This document shows, piece after piece, positions 47,753-62,100 of a DNA stretch of 64,000 bases. The stretch is taken from NCBI RefSeq assembly GCF_022682495.2, contig NC_071389.1:104945951-105009950 (forward strand), written 5' to 3'. The translations under genes were made by a program, and so were the position numbers. Under the pieces are notes generated by a model. The model was not told the origin of the DNA. It worked only from the letters and a program-made list of their open reading frames with translations, and made no database searches. The first letter of the stretch is position 1, and every line of letters starts with the position of its first letter. This stretch comes from Desmodus rotundus. Its lineage: Eukaryota; Chordata; Mammalia; Chiroptera; Phyllostomidae.

Positions 47753-49767
47753 ACTTTTTTTTTTTTTACATTTAAAAAATATATTTATTGATTATGCTAT
47801 TACAGTTGTCCCATTCTGCCCCCCCACTCCACTCAATCCTGCCCACTCCCTTCCTCCCACATTCGCCCTCTATAGTTCATGTCCATGGGTCAAAGTTATA
47901 AGTTTTTTGGCTTCTACATTTCCTACACTATTCTTACCCTCCCCCTGTCTATTTTCCACCTATCATTTATGCTACTTATTCTCTGTACCTTTCCCCCCTC
48001 TCTCCCCCTCCCACTCCTCTGTTGATAACCCTCCATGTGAGCTCCATTTCTGTGGTTCCGTGCCTGTTCTAGTTGTTTGCTTAGTTTGCTTTTGTTTTCG
48101 TTTTAGGTGTGGTTGTTAATAATTGTGAGTTTGCTGTCATTTTTACTGTTCATATTTTTTATCTTCTTTTTCTTAGATAAGTCCCTTTAACATTTCATAT
48201 AAGGGCTTAGTGATGATGAACTCCTTTAACTTGACCTTCTCTGAGAAGCACTTTATCTTCCCTTCCATTCTAAATGATAGCTTTGCTGGATAGAGCAATC
48301 TTGGATGTAGGCCCTTGCCTTTCATGACTTGGAATACTTCTTGCCAGTCCCTTCTTGCCTGTAAGGTCTCTTTTGAGAAATCAGCTGACAGTCTTATGGG
48401 AACTCCTTTGTAGGTAACTGTGTCCTTTTCTCTTGCTGCTTCTAAGATTCTCTCCTTCTGTTTATTCTTAGGTAATGTAATTATGATGTACCTTGGTGTG
48501 TTCCTCCTTGGGTCCAGCTTCTTTGGGACTCTCTGAGCCTCCTGGACTTCCTGGAAGTCTATTTCTTTGACCAGATTAGGGAAGTTCTCCTTCATTATTT
48601 GTTCAAATAAGTTTTCAATTTTTTGTTCTTCCTCTTCTCCTTCTGGCACCCCTATAATTCGGATGTTGGAACATTGCAAGATGTCCTGGAGGTTCCTAAG
48701 CCTCTCCTCATTTTTCCAACTTCTTGTTTCTTCATTCTTTTCTGGTTGGATGTTTCTTTCTTCCTTCTGGTCCACACCCATTGATTTGAGTCCCAGTTTC
48801 CTTCACCTCACTATTGGTTCCCTGTACATTTTCCTTTGTTTCTCTTAGCATAGCCTTCATTTTTTCATCTAGTTTTCAACCAAATTCAACCAATTCTGTG
48901 AGGTTCCTGATTACCAGTGTTTTGAACTGTGCATCTGATAGCTTGGCTATCTGTTCGCTCCTTAGTTGAATTATTTCTGGAGCTTTGAAGTGTTCTGTCA
49001 TTTGGGCCATTTTTTTTTTTGTCTTGGTGCTTCTGGTACTTAAAGGGGCGGAGCTTTAGGTGTTCCTCAGGGCAGGGTAAGGCTGGTCGCTCTGCTGTGA
49101 CGCTATATGTGGGCGGGGGGCCGAGAGGGAGTAATGGCACCCGCTCCACTCTCTGCGGGATTTCAGTCACTCCCTCTGCTACCCACAATCAAACTGGGCC
49201 CCTCTGGTGCTGGCCCCCAAGTGGGTGGGCCCATGCATACTCCAGGCCCCTGTGTGTCTCTCCAACGACCCCTCCCGTGAGGCTGGGAGTCTCTCCTGCT
49301 GCTGCGCCAACCCCCAATGGGCATTTTCAATCAGATGTTTGAGGCTTTATTTCCCCACGCTGGAGCCCTGGGTTGCACGGTCTGCTTTGCTCCCCACCGT
49401 TTGTCTGGTTTATTTATGCACGAATGTGGGGCTGCGGGGTCTGCTACCCACTGCTCTGCCTGCCCCGTTCTCCGCCACTCTGAGTCTGGCCCTCTCGGTT
49501 TATCTGTGTGCGAATGTGGGGCCGCAGGGTCTGCTAGAGGTCGGACTGCCTTCCCCGTTCATCCCACACTCTGCCAGTCTCGGTCCCGCCATGGCAACGC
49601 GAGTCCTCTCCGCCCCAGCTGCCCTTCTCCGCCCCTCCTACCGGTTTGGATGAATGTTTATTTTTTATCTCCTTGGTGTCGGACTTCCTTGCCGTTCAAT
49701 TTTCTGTCAGTTCTGGTTGTGCGAGGAGGCACAGTGTGTCTACCTACGCCGCCATCTTGGTTCTCCC
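47753..49767 (-). mobile_element. HAL1 element, full length (ORF1-only L1 relative)
   Basis: On the minus strand it starts GGGAGAACCAAGATGGCGGCGTAGG (49767), has a GC-rich 5'UTR (49767-49015), one ORF1 (49010-48173), no trace of ORF2, a G-rich 3'UTR (48160-47820) and an A tail (47767-47754). HAL1s are non-autonomous and rely on an L1 ORF2p. It interrupts ORF1 of the outer L1 exactly: host reads ...CCTCTGGTTC before and GGTTCTCATTAC after, giving a short duplication GGTTC (47748-47752, 49768-49772). The length of 2.0 kb and both ends suggest a complete copy. Confidence 0.85.
48173..49010 (-). pseudogene. HAL1 ORF1 protein, one stop and one frameshift
   Basis: An L1 ORF1p-like RNA-binding protein. 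The start ATG at 49010-49008 gives MAQMTEHFKAPEI and a coiled-coil N-terminus with IAKLSDAQFKTLVIRNLTELV. A TGA interrupts near residue 45 and a frameshift lies near 48780. From 48781 an open frame of 202 codons runs through the rest of the coiled coil, the RRM (NIRIIGVPEGEEEEQKIENL) and the C-terminal domain (ARREKD-type: ILEAAREKDTVTYKGVPIR). The C-terminal half being open while the rest is broken suggests moderate age. Confidence 0.85.
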
Positions 49768-49772
49768 GGTTC

Positions 49773-50523
49773 TCATTACTTGGAATATTTTTTGTCATTC
49801 TCTTCTGGCTTGGAGCATTTCCATTGAGATGTCAGCTGCTAAACTTATTGGGGCTCCCCTGTATGTTACTTCTTGTTTCTCCCTTGCTGCCTTCAAGATC
49901 CTCTCTTTGTCTTGGAATTCTGCCATTTTAATTACAATGTGTCTTGCAGTGGGCCTCTTTGCAGTCCTCTTGATTGGGATTCTCTGTGTTTCCTGGATTT
50001 GTGTGACTTTTTCTCTCATCAAATTTGGGAAGTTTTCCATCATTACCTTTTCAAACAGGTTTTCTATCCCTTGCTCTTCTCCTTGTCCTTCTGGTGTCCC
50101 CATTATATGGATATTAGTATGTTTCCTATTGTCCTGCAGTTCCTTTACCATGTCTTCATACTTTCTGAGTTGCTTTTCATTTTCTTGCTCTTCCTGGGTG
50201 TTTTTTCCTACTTTGTCCTCCAGCTCACTGATTCGATCATCTGCTTCATCCAGATCCTCTGCTTCACCTAGCCCTCTTGTAATTCCTTCTAGTGTGTTTT
50301 TTATTTCTGAGATTTCATTGTTTATTTCTTACTCTTTTTTGTTTATAGTTTCTATTTCTTTTTTCATACTGTTGTAGTTCTCACTCAGTTCCTTGTAGTT
50401 GTCTGTGAGTTCCTTGTCCATCTTTACAACTAGTATTTTGAGTTCTATATCTGATAGTTTGCTTACCTCCATTTTATGTAGCTCTTTTAGTGGGCAGTCT
50501 TCCAGTCCTTTGGATTGCATTTT
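49773..50523 (-). pseudogene. Outer L1 ORF1, N-terminal and middle part
   Basis: The start near 50520 gives MQSKGLEDCPLKELHKMEV. A TAA near 50330 and frameshifts follow. Then comes the open stretch 50151-49795 with NLMREKVTQIQETQRIPIK and ILKAAREKQEVTYRGAPIS. The HAL1 insertion cuts it after IFQVMRT; the C-terminus lies at 47747-47542. Confidence 0.85.
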
Positions 50524-50639
50524 TTTTTCTCCCCATTTTAGTTGACTCTTTTTGTTTGTTTCTGCACTTCCTGATGTTTCACTTTGCTGTCTTTGTAGGG
50601 TGAACTTCTATGATAGGAATTCTATGGGGTTCAGTTATA

Positions 50640-51719
50640 GGGAACCGTTCCACATGTGGGAAATATGGCCCAGTCCACACTCGGAAAAGCCAGTGGGGAG
50701 CGAGGTTCGGTGAGCAGGACCCATGCCCACGGATAGGTTCTCTCGTGGGGAATCAGGCCTGCATTATACCTAGACTGTTATGAGGCTTGCTCTTGCTAAA
50801 ACTCCCTCACCCTGAATTGAAGCAGCAAATGTTTACCAAAGTATCTTTAACTTCCTAAAGTCTGTGCTAAACCTCCCAAGTATGGAATGTAACAAGTTCA
50901 ACCACTTTCCCCTTTGATCTGTAATATCCTTCTGTTTGAAGTAATTAGCAGCATTCTGTCTTTTGTTGTCTGTAAAAGCTAATCACCTACAGTGAACCTA
51001 TGCATAATAAATGAGGACCATCCTTGATGTAATGTGCCCAGAAAAGCAATAAAAGCCTGTCCAGGCACGAATCAGCTCTCTCTCTTGGGCTCTCTCTAGC
51101 CCTTTCCCCCTCTCTCTGATTTAGAGAGCGGCCGTGCAGTCCCGTTTTCTCCACAAGATTTCTGTAGTCCGTGTGTATTTGTCTACTGCTGCCACAACAC
51201 AGGATCCTGCTGGGCAGGATCCGCATCATCTGGCTCCCAGGGACAGGGACCCAGGGCTACGAGCCGCAGTTGTGGTCAACACACCAACTTGGTTGGAGTG
51301 TGTGCATCAGCCCAGGTAAGGGTAAACAACACCAAGTGCTTTTAGGGAAGGTCATCGGATGTGTTGGATTTCAGAGAAAAGGGGATTTCTTCCTAGGTGG
51401 CTCTCTCTTGCAACCGCTTTACATCTGTACCCTCTTTAGTAAGCAGGAGCCTTGCTCCCTCTCCCAAATATCTGCCACAATTTTGCGGGCACAGGTTGAG
51501 CAGTTAAAAGCCACAGGGGTGCTCGCCGCTAGAAGACACCCGTGAAAGGATTATCTGGATATGGACTGGGACAGAACACTAGGTTTCTCGCCAGCTGCAA
51601 GCAAAAGTCCACATGAGAGAACCTATCCATGGGCATGGGTCCTGCCCGCCGAACCTGGCTCCCCACTGGCTATTCCAAGTGGGGGCTGGGCCACATTTCC
51701 CACGCATGGAACAGTTCCC
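50640..51719 (+). mobile_element. 1.08-kb insertion with long inverted arms around an LTR-like core
   Basis: It sits in the outer L1 5'UTR; L1 sequence is on both sides (TTCAGTTATA | and | TATATTCAGTG), so TATA may be a 4-bp target duplication. Arm 50640-50747 and arm 51612-51719 are reverse complements with roughly 87% identity. Each arm ends in GGGAACNGTTCC, itself a palindrome. Between the arms are an AATAAA (51048-51053), CT-rich R/U5-like sequence, a U5 hairpin (51202-51222), a lysine-type primer-binding-site look-alike (51231-51250) and a splice-donor-like CAG|GTAAGG (GT at 51316). There is no protein-coding frame with retroviral motifs. It could be a rearranged endogenous retrovirus fragment or a non-autonomous element. 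Confidence 0.6.
50779..51228 (+). repeat. LTR-like segment (U3-R-U5) of an endogenous retrovirus
   Basis: Possible TG start at 50779 (or 50655) and a CA end at 51227-51228. It has AATAAA at 51048, a CTCTCTCTCTTGGGCTCTCTCTAG stretch after it, and U5-like wording shared with 18950-19060. The primer-binding-site-like TGGCTCCC...CAGGGAC starts 2 bases after the CA end, as expected. It is an old copy and non-coding. Confidence 0.6.
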
Positions 51720-53767
51720 TATATTCAGTGTTGTGGTACCTTTGAACTCCTTGTCTGGATGCTCTTGGTTTGCCCTTTCCTCTGTTTGTGTGGGCTCTCT
51801 TGTACTTGGGTTTGTATCTTTTGGTGGTTCCTTTGTTGGTGGTTTCTCACCTCCAGCAGGTATACGGATGTCCATAGCTCCCACCTATTCTTGTATGTGA
51901 TCACTGGTAGGAGGTAGGCAAAATGGATTAAGACAGTAGGAGAGTATTTTATGGTATTGAAAGTACCAGCAAGTAAAGAAGAGATAGGAGATTCTTTGGA
52001 TAAGTATAGTGTTAACTGTGGTATTTCATCTAATGAGCCACTTTTTATAAAAGGTGGAAGAGAGATAAGACTCTTGTTAAAGGGGAGGATGATTGTGAGC
52101 TGAATCCAGAAAACAGCGCTTGTGCAAGGTTGGATGCTGAGATATAGTGGGAGTAAAGGATAGAATGTAGGCATAGTGTGAGAGAGAACAGAGTTAACCA
52201 CAACAATAATAATGCTCAGGAATAAAGTGAAGTGGGCTAAGATCATGGAGGGTTGCTGTGCAGTATTTACAATCATATGGAACAACAATTATTTATAATG
52301 GTACTGGAACAACAATAATATCAAGATATATATGATCTGGATAACCAGAACAGAAAGTACATGATCAAGAGTAGTGCATTATTGGAACACAAATGAAGTG
52401 AAGGAAGGAAAATTAAAATGCAATAAAGACAGAATAAGGAAAACCAGTCAAACAATGCAATTAAACAGAGAAATAAAACGAGTAAAACTAAACATAAGGA
52501 AAAGAAATGTAAAAAATACTAATAAAAGTAGTAAAAATAAGGAAAAGATAATAATAATACACATAATAAAATACCAGCTCTATGGGATAGCAAAGGGACA
52601 TTTGTCTCAGTTTCCCAGTTTGGGGGGTTAGCCTTGTGCTCCCCCTTTGGATCAGTTTCTGGACCTTTCATAACTCCATGTCTTATTGTTTCACTTGGGG
52701 GAAGAAGAAAAAGGAAAAAAAGAGAGGGAAGAAAAAAAATAAGCCTCCTGCTGACTTTAAAACTGTTCAGCAAGTTCTGCTGGTCTTCCTGGATGCCACA
52801 GGAAGAGGGGGGCTGGGCTTCGCTTTTATCCCTTCCTATGGTTTTGAGAAGATGGGGACCAGGTTTGGGCCACTATATTCACAGATGCCCAGCCTCTGGC
52901 CCAGGTCCTCCATGAGTTGCCAGGCTCAAATCAGCCACCCAGTTTCTGGGTGCGCAGTGTGAGTCAAACTCCAGCGCATGGTTCCATTCAGTCACTCAAT
53001 CTCTGGGCACACAGTGCGAGTCAAGCTCAGGCACTGTTCCAATCAGCCACACAGTCTCTCGGCACTCTGCGTGAGTCAAGCTCTGGCGCACAATTCAAAC
53101 CAGCCATTCAGTCTCAGGCTCATGGCCCCATTAGCCACTCAGTCTCTGGGTGCTCACAGCTCAAACCACCCTCAGGTGAGCCAGCCGCTGCTCAAGTGTT
53201 CCTCACGAAGCAGCTGCCCACTGTTCTTAACAAGTGCACGGCTTTTCACACAGCCCAACTTTCCAACCAGTCTGGAGACTATCCGAGTCAGGGTCTGACA
53301 CGGCCCAACTCCTCCTTTCTCCAGATGTTGCCTTGCACCCCAATATCTCTGGTGCCAGTGTCCACAGTCCCAGCAGATGTATACTGCCTCTGTGTGTCTC
53401 CCACTTCATCTCTATTCCCCCCAGCGACTTCCGGTGTCCAGGACCTTCCTGGTGCCCGCTGCCCTCCCTGCTCTGGTAGGGGAGGGAGCTGGTGATCTAA
53501 TTCTCCTCCCCATATCCTGCAGCAGGTGCCGGGCTGGGGGACACAGCAACCTATGTCTCCACGCAGATCCCAGGGACCTTACTGTCCCAGCACAATCTCC
53601 TTACCATCTGTTTTTCAATGTCCTCTGCAATTGTTTGCCTCCAAACTTCATATAAGCTGGGATTCTGTTGGCTGTTCACTCTGTTCCTGAGAAGATCAGT
53701 TAGGTGTTCCAGCTGGGCACAGGGAGAACTGGGCCACACTCCCACCTACCTCGCCATCATCACTCTC
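51720..53767 (-). mobile_element. Outer L1 5'UTR
   Basis: Homologous to the 5'UTRs at 21700-23320 and 63205-64000: 'CCAGCAGAACTTGCTGAACAGTTTTAAAGTCAGCAGGAGG' (near 52790), 'CAAGTGAAACAATAAGAC' (near 52690), and the start block GATGATGGCGAGGTAGG. It contains several tandem-like CAGTCTCTGG(G/C)NNC segments (52930-53160) and an AT-rich part (52270-52600). Internal pol II promoter activity is expected of L1 5'UTRs but cannot be judged here. Confidence 0.8.
52935..53165. repeat. Diverged tandem repeat in L1 5'UTR, about 55-60-bp unit
   Basis: The units share 'AATCAGCCAC(A/C)CAGT(T/C)TCTGGG', 'GTGAGTCAA(G/A)CTC(C/A)(A/G)G(C/G)(G/A)C' and 'TCAGTCTC' phrases starting near 52929, 52987, 53040 and 53096. 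Confidence 0.6.
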
Positions 53768-53784
53768 CCATGTGTGATTCTTTT

Positions 53785-54990
53785 TATAATTATCCTACTT
53801 GAACTTTGTTGAGCTCCTTGGATCTATATATTAATGTTTTCATTACATTTTGGATGTTTCAATTCTTATTTCTTCAAATGACCTTTTATATTTTGTCCAA
53901 TTCTCTCTCCCTTCTCTTTTTAGTACTCTCATTAAGTGTATGTTGATACACTTTATGGTTTACCCATGTTCCTGAGGAGGCTCTGTCCATTTGTTTCCAG
54001 TCTTTTTTCCTCTCTATTCTTTGGATTGGATAACTCCTATTGGTTTGCCTTCAAATTCAGTTTCTTCTGCCCTCTCAAATCTACTCTTAAATACATCTAG
54101 AGAATGTCTCATTTCAGTTATTAGGTGTTATAACTATAGGATTTTCATTTGGTTCATTATCACAGTTTCCATTTTTCTATTCAGATTTGCTGTTTGTTGA
54201 GTCATTGCTATCATATTTTCCTTTAATTCTATGAACATTGTTTCCTTTAATTCTGTGCCTTAGTTTTATTAAATCCTTTGAAATCTTTGCCTATCAATTC
54301 TAGCATCTGGTCCCATTCAAAGTCAGTTTCTGTTGACTACATTTTACTGAGTATGTCTCTTTGCTTGCCCCATAATAATCTGGAAACTGGTTATTTTATA
54401 TAATGTATTAGACCTACTCAAAAATCTATTTACTTTTACTACATTTCTTAAAATAACTTGCCTGGACTTACATTGTGGAATCTTCCTTCCTTCAGTGTGT
54501 AGCTTCTGGTATATCCATTCAAATTTCGTTTTTACTTTTTCTTTTTAGTGTGACTTGCCAGAATTCATCCCTGTGCTTGAATAGCTTAGTGGTCAACTTA
54601 TGATATAGACAGAGGTTGTGTTCAAACACCTCAAGCCACTAAGGCTTCTATCAATATGTGGGCTGGAAAGAGCATTCAAAGCTTCAGTGGGCTTACAGAT
54701 ATGTGTCGGTTTTTTACTTTCTGCTGGGCTCATCCATGTTCCTACACGTGTGCACACAGTTTCCGAGCAGGCCAGAGAATTGTGGAGAGCTTTCCTAGTC
54801 ATACTCTTGCTCTCTTATTTCCAGGGTATTGGCTAATACACCCTTCACTGTATCTGAGATTGCAACTTCAGATCAGTAAAGGTACAGGTTTTTCTTGTTT
54901 CCTATCAAATTTGACAACTTTAGTTGACAATTTTAGTTTCATTTCTCACTCTCTAAATGGAGTCCACCCATTCTGATGGTAAAGCTGGTG
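53785..54990 (-). mobile_element. Ancient L1M/HAL1-like fragment, right part
   Basis: It resumes after the target duplication with reversed ORF1-region wording of old L1s: 'CTTTGTTGAGCTCCTTGGATCT', 'TCCATTTGTTTCCAGTCTTTTTTCC', 'TAACTATAGGATTTTCATTTGGTTC', 'CTAGCATCTGGTCCCATTCAAAGTCAGTTTCTGTTGACTAC'. The frame is not recoverable. Confidence 0.65.
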
Positions 54991-58255
<3,265 letters not shown>

Positions 58256-58274
58256 AATAAACAATGACACTCTT

Positions 58275-58455
58275 TTTTTTATTTTTATTTTTTTATTGTT
58301 GTTCAATTACAGTTGTCTGAATTTTCTCCCCACCCCTCCACCCAACCCCAGTTAAACCCACCTCCCTCCCTCGCCCCCACCCTCCCCCTTCGTTTTGTCT
58401 GTGTCCTTTATAGTAGTTCCTGAAAACCCCTCTCCCTGCCCCCAATCCAGAAGAG
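58275..58455 (-). mobile_element. Short L1 3'UTR insertion
   Basis: 181 bp with a T-rich start (58275-58298) and the 3'UTR complement ('TTGTTCAATTACAGTTGTCTG', 'CCTTTATAGTAGTTCCTG'). It is flanked by the 13-bp duplication CAATGACACTCTT at 58262-58274 and 58456-58468. It is a recent-looking, severely 5'-truncated copy. Confidence 0.92.
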
Positions 58456-58468
58456 CAATGACACTCTT

Positions 58469-60470
58469 GAAGGCAAAATTGTCTAAAATTTCTCCATATA
58501 TTCCCACAGCCGAATATAGGACCTTGCACACAGTATGCAATAAAAGTTTGATGCACCAAACAAATGAGAATGAAGCTCCCTTTTCAAAGATCCTACTGAG
58601 AGAGGAAGAGTTCTCCAGATCAGTCTAGCAGGAAAGAAAACAGAACAAAGAGCTTGCACACAATCACTGATGCAAAAATGTTGATTCCACACCCAGCTGG
58701 GCTCAGTTCAGAGGAGTTTAACCCAAGTGAGGCAGCAATGCTGCGACACTCTCCCTGCCCTTGCAAGGATGTCAGAAGACACAATGAAAAATGACCAGAC
58801 AGGAGAAAAAGAAGCTATATATTTAAGAATATACAAGAAAATGTGACTGTACAAGAAGAGCTATACAAAAAAAAGGAAAACTACAGGTTTAAAACTCACC
58901 ATAAACTTCCTTTTAGAAAGTCTAGTGTTCACCCGTGACCCTGGGCCTCACACCTGTGTGGCTGCATCAGACTCCACCTCCTCTCACTGACCCTGGGGAA
59001 TGGGCCTCGGGACGGGACACACATAGACTGTAAACAAACAGTCCCCTTAAATGCCACCTATGTGATGCCATATCGAGGAAAATTTCTTAAGTATACTCGT
59101 ATTCCAATCAAAGCTGTAATCTTGTTCATTGTCAACCCAATTTAAATAAAAATACTCTCTTTTTTCCTTTTGCTAACATCTAGTAGAACAAGAAAGAAGG
59201 AAGAGAAAGGCCTTTTATTTGGGCCCACTCTCTAGAAAATTAACTTTACAGGAAGACAAAATGTAAACATGAAATATTTATCAGTATTTTTATTTGGGCC
59301 TATTCACACAGCTAAGCCCTACATTCATTATTCACATAAACTAATATAGAAGGGCCTTTAATAACACCTGTTTATTAGTGTGCTGATGGCTTCTTTTAAA
59401 AGAAAGTTGCCACCAAAGTGGAAAACTGTCTGTCATAGCATGCATGGTACATCTGCCAACTTTTAACTATTAAAAAGATGTTGAAAGGCAATAAGACTAA
59501 TAATGTGATTTCCTTTAATACATAATATACTGATTTTAAAAATGAGAAAAATTGAAATAGGAGGCAGAGACTTGCCTCAGAGTGTACCAGCAAGTCAAGA
59601 ACACACACAGGAGATAAAGCGCCTCAGAAATGTGATGATGCCTCTCCCCCACGCTGGTCTTCCAGCAGATGAGAGGTCATGGTCACGGCCTCTCAGTAAC
59701 TCTGCCAGAGAGTCATGACATCCTGATCACAGCTTTCTACCCAAACGCGCGTAAATAGGTATTTTCAAAAAAGAACAATTATTAAACCAACTGTCCCCAA
59801 ATACCCAAACTTTCAAGGGGTAAGCACAGAGTGAAAAACAGACACCTGAATTCAAACAGTGCCCAGGTCTCGTTTCCGAAGTAATACAGAAAGCCTACAT
59901 GGAGGTCAATGGCGTCCACCTCCCGACTTGGGTCTGGCTAGTGGGGCTTAGCAGGATGGTTTAAGGCAGTGTTTTCAGAAACTTACTGGACTGTAAACCA
60001 CAGTGAGAAAACAAACACATTGATATTGAAACACTGTGTGTGTGTAAAAAACGGGAACAAAAATTTCACAAAACAATACTTGCCCTTAACTACATGTAAC
60101 ACACTATAATATTCCTAGTTCATTCTATTCTATTCTACAGTTCATTATTTTAAAGTGAAGATTATGATCCTTGGTTTTACAAGCCATTAACTGGTCCTGA
60201 CTTGCTGTTTAAACAAACATGTTGGTTCTTCAACTACACCGACAGAAAAGTCTAATACTACAAAAACTATTCAACATCGAGTCTGCCACTTTTATCCAAA
60301 GTTGACACAAAACAACCTCACAAAGAATGTTTCTGTATCTTTGTAAAAGTGCTATTAACAACAAAACAGTACACTGGCCAAAATCAGCCAGGTACAGATC
60401 AATGCCGAGTGATCTGCGATCTGTTTATTCAGTTTTTCGCTGCACCTTGTAAAAAAGTGAGTCCTATACT
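58469..60470. other. Intron sequence without recognised features
   Basis: No exon or confident repeat in 2 kb. The stretch is AT-rich with scattered chance frames. Confidence 0.4.
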
Positions 60471-60479
60471 AGGAAGTGA

Positions 60480-62100
60480 AGATGTACTGAGAAACAAGAC
60501 ACAGACACTGCCCTCAAATAATTCATAATTTAGGTGGAAAATGAAAAAGTGAATAGGCAATTAAATGGTAACAGTTGGCATAATATGCCATGAAAGTACA
60601 TTAGAAAGGCACCGACCCAGATTTGAGAGGCTAGACCAAGCTGAAAGCTTCCAAGAATAAATAAATGACTCTATTGAGTCCAAAAGAATGGAAAGTACTA
60701 GCCAGGTGACAGAGGCAGAAAGTTGGGGTGGCAGAGCAATGCTATAGAGACCAGCGGATGCATATCTTGTGGGGAAGGGGAAAGCCAGTGCCTCTGAGGA
60801 ACTGAGATAAATTCAGCCTGAGTTCTTTAAGCAAGACGGCTCAGATGAATGAGGCATCTTCCGAGACCATGAAAGGCCTGCCAGACCTGACGTGGAAGGG
60901 GAGGCAATGGGAGGTTATAAAAGGATGCATAAGACTTTCACTCCCATGGTAATGCAAAGAAAAAAATCACATGAACCTGTGGAATGTTTAAAGAGATGGA
61001 TGATGTGAAGCCTAGGTGAACTAATTCCTAGAGAGGCATACTTCCAAAGAGGAGAGCAAGCTGCAGCAGCTTTCAGGGCAATGGGCCTGGGGACTGGAAG
61101 GTGGAAGAAAAGACCTGCCAAAGCCTCTGGCCCCAAAACAGGGGCCTTAGGAGACCAGGGAGGCTGTGGATTAGACAAACTCAAGGTAAGTAAAATGAGG
61201 TCTTATCTTGTTGAAGTCTAAGTGATTATCTCCTAGCCTTAGCAGCCAAAGGCAAAAAAGGGTTCACACTCTTGGGGAAAAAATAAAGCAATAGGAAGCC
61301 AGTGAAGGCCTCTGAGCAGGAGAGGGTGAAGATCAGATATGCTCTGAGAAAGCTCTCTCTGACTACAGTGGGACAACAGCATGGAGAAGCAGGGAGACCA
61401 GGAGGCTGAGGCAGGAACCTACCATACAGGAGATGATAATGACCTAGAGTACAATTGTGGAGGTGCAGATGGAAAGAAGTATTGACAGAAGAGATATTTA
61501 GGAGATAAAATAGACATGACCTAGTGACTGAGCCAATAACAGGGGAGTAGGGAATGAAGAAGAGGAAGGTAGAAGCAGACTCACAGATTTCTGGGGCAGG
61601 AACTGGCATATGCTGATGTCTTCCCTGGAAGGGAAGGGAAGGGCCGCTGGAAGAACATGAGAACCAGAGCTCAAGTCAGAAATGAGGTGGTCAGTATGGG
61701 AGGTGTTGAGTTTAATGAGCCCTTGAATCATCCCAGTGGAGATGTATTCTGGTAAGTGGACATTCGAATCAGATCAAGAGAGAGTTCCAGGCTGGGGATA
61801 GAAACTGGGGTGCACTCGGCATACAGCCATGGGTGTGGGTGAGATCAGTGAGAGAGGGAGAAGAGAGAAGTGAGAAGAAATGATGACTGGAAAACACAGA
61901 CATTTAGGGATAGATGAAAGGAACTGAGAAGGTATGAGCAGAAAGACAGGAATAAACAATGATAGGAGGGTGTTCCAGACAGTAAGAGAAAACAGTGTTT
62001 CAAGGACTATCAGTCAACCTCATCAAAGCTGCTCAGAGGTTAAATAAGAATGGAATGGATCCAACTGACTGGCTACATAGATCACATTGACAAGGTAGAA
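60480..62100. mobile_element. Ancient mammal-wide interspersed repeat, family not named
   Basis: Purine-rich phrases in a consistent order recall a widespread old mammalian repeat: 'ACAGACACTGCCCTCAAATAATTCATAATTTAGG' (60505), 'CAATAGGAAGCCAGTGAAGGCC' (61290), 'GAAGCAGGGAGACCAGGAGGCTGAGGCAGGA' (61385), 'GTGTTGAGTTTAATGAGCCC' (61704), 'CCCAGTGGAGATGT' (61732), 'AAAGCTGCTCAGAGGTTAAATAAGA' (62026). No frame is coding. The family name is left open. Confidence 0.4.

Larger units (their letters stand above)
40923..53767 (-). mobile_element. Full-length L1 enlarged by nested insertions (12.8 kb stack)
   Basis: The 17-bp duplication CCATGTGTGATTCTTTT flanks the block exactly (40906-40922 and 53768-53784). 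On the minus strand the element opens at its 5' end with GATGATGGCGAGGTAGG (near 53765). The 5'UTR, ORF1, ORF2 and 3'UTR follow leftwards to an A-rich tail near 40940. Younger insertions inside are L1 3' ends at about 42454-43350, an L1 3' fragment (47085-47445), an HAL1 (47753-49767) and the inverted-arm element (50640-51719). ORFs are broken throughout. Which ORF2 piece belongs to the outer copy between 42453 and 44650 cannot be settled by eye, because homologous L1s were inserted into one another. Confidence 0.82.

Noticed and set aside
49207..50377. Overlapping plus-strand frames up to 243 codons
   Set aside because: They read antisense through the HAL1 5'UTR and the outer L1 ORF1 across an insertion junction, so they cannot be a conserved gene.
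61226..61609. 127-codon minus-strand frame
   Set aside because: It lies in an ancient purine-rich interspersed repeat; composition explains the absence of stops.
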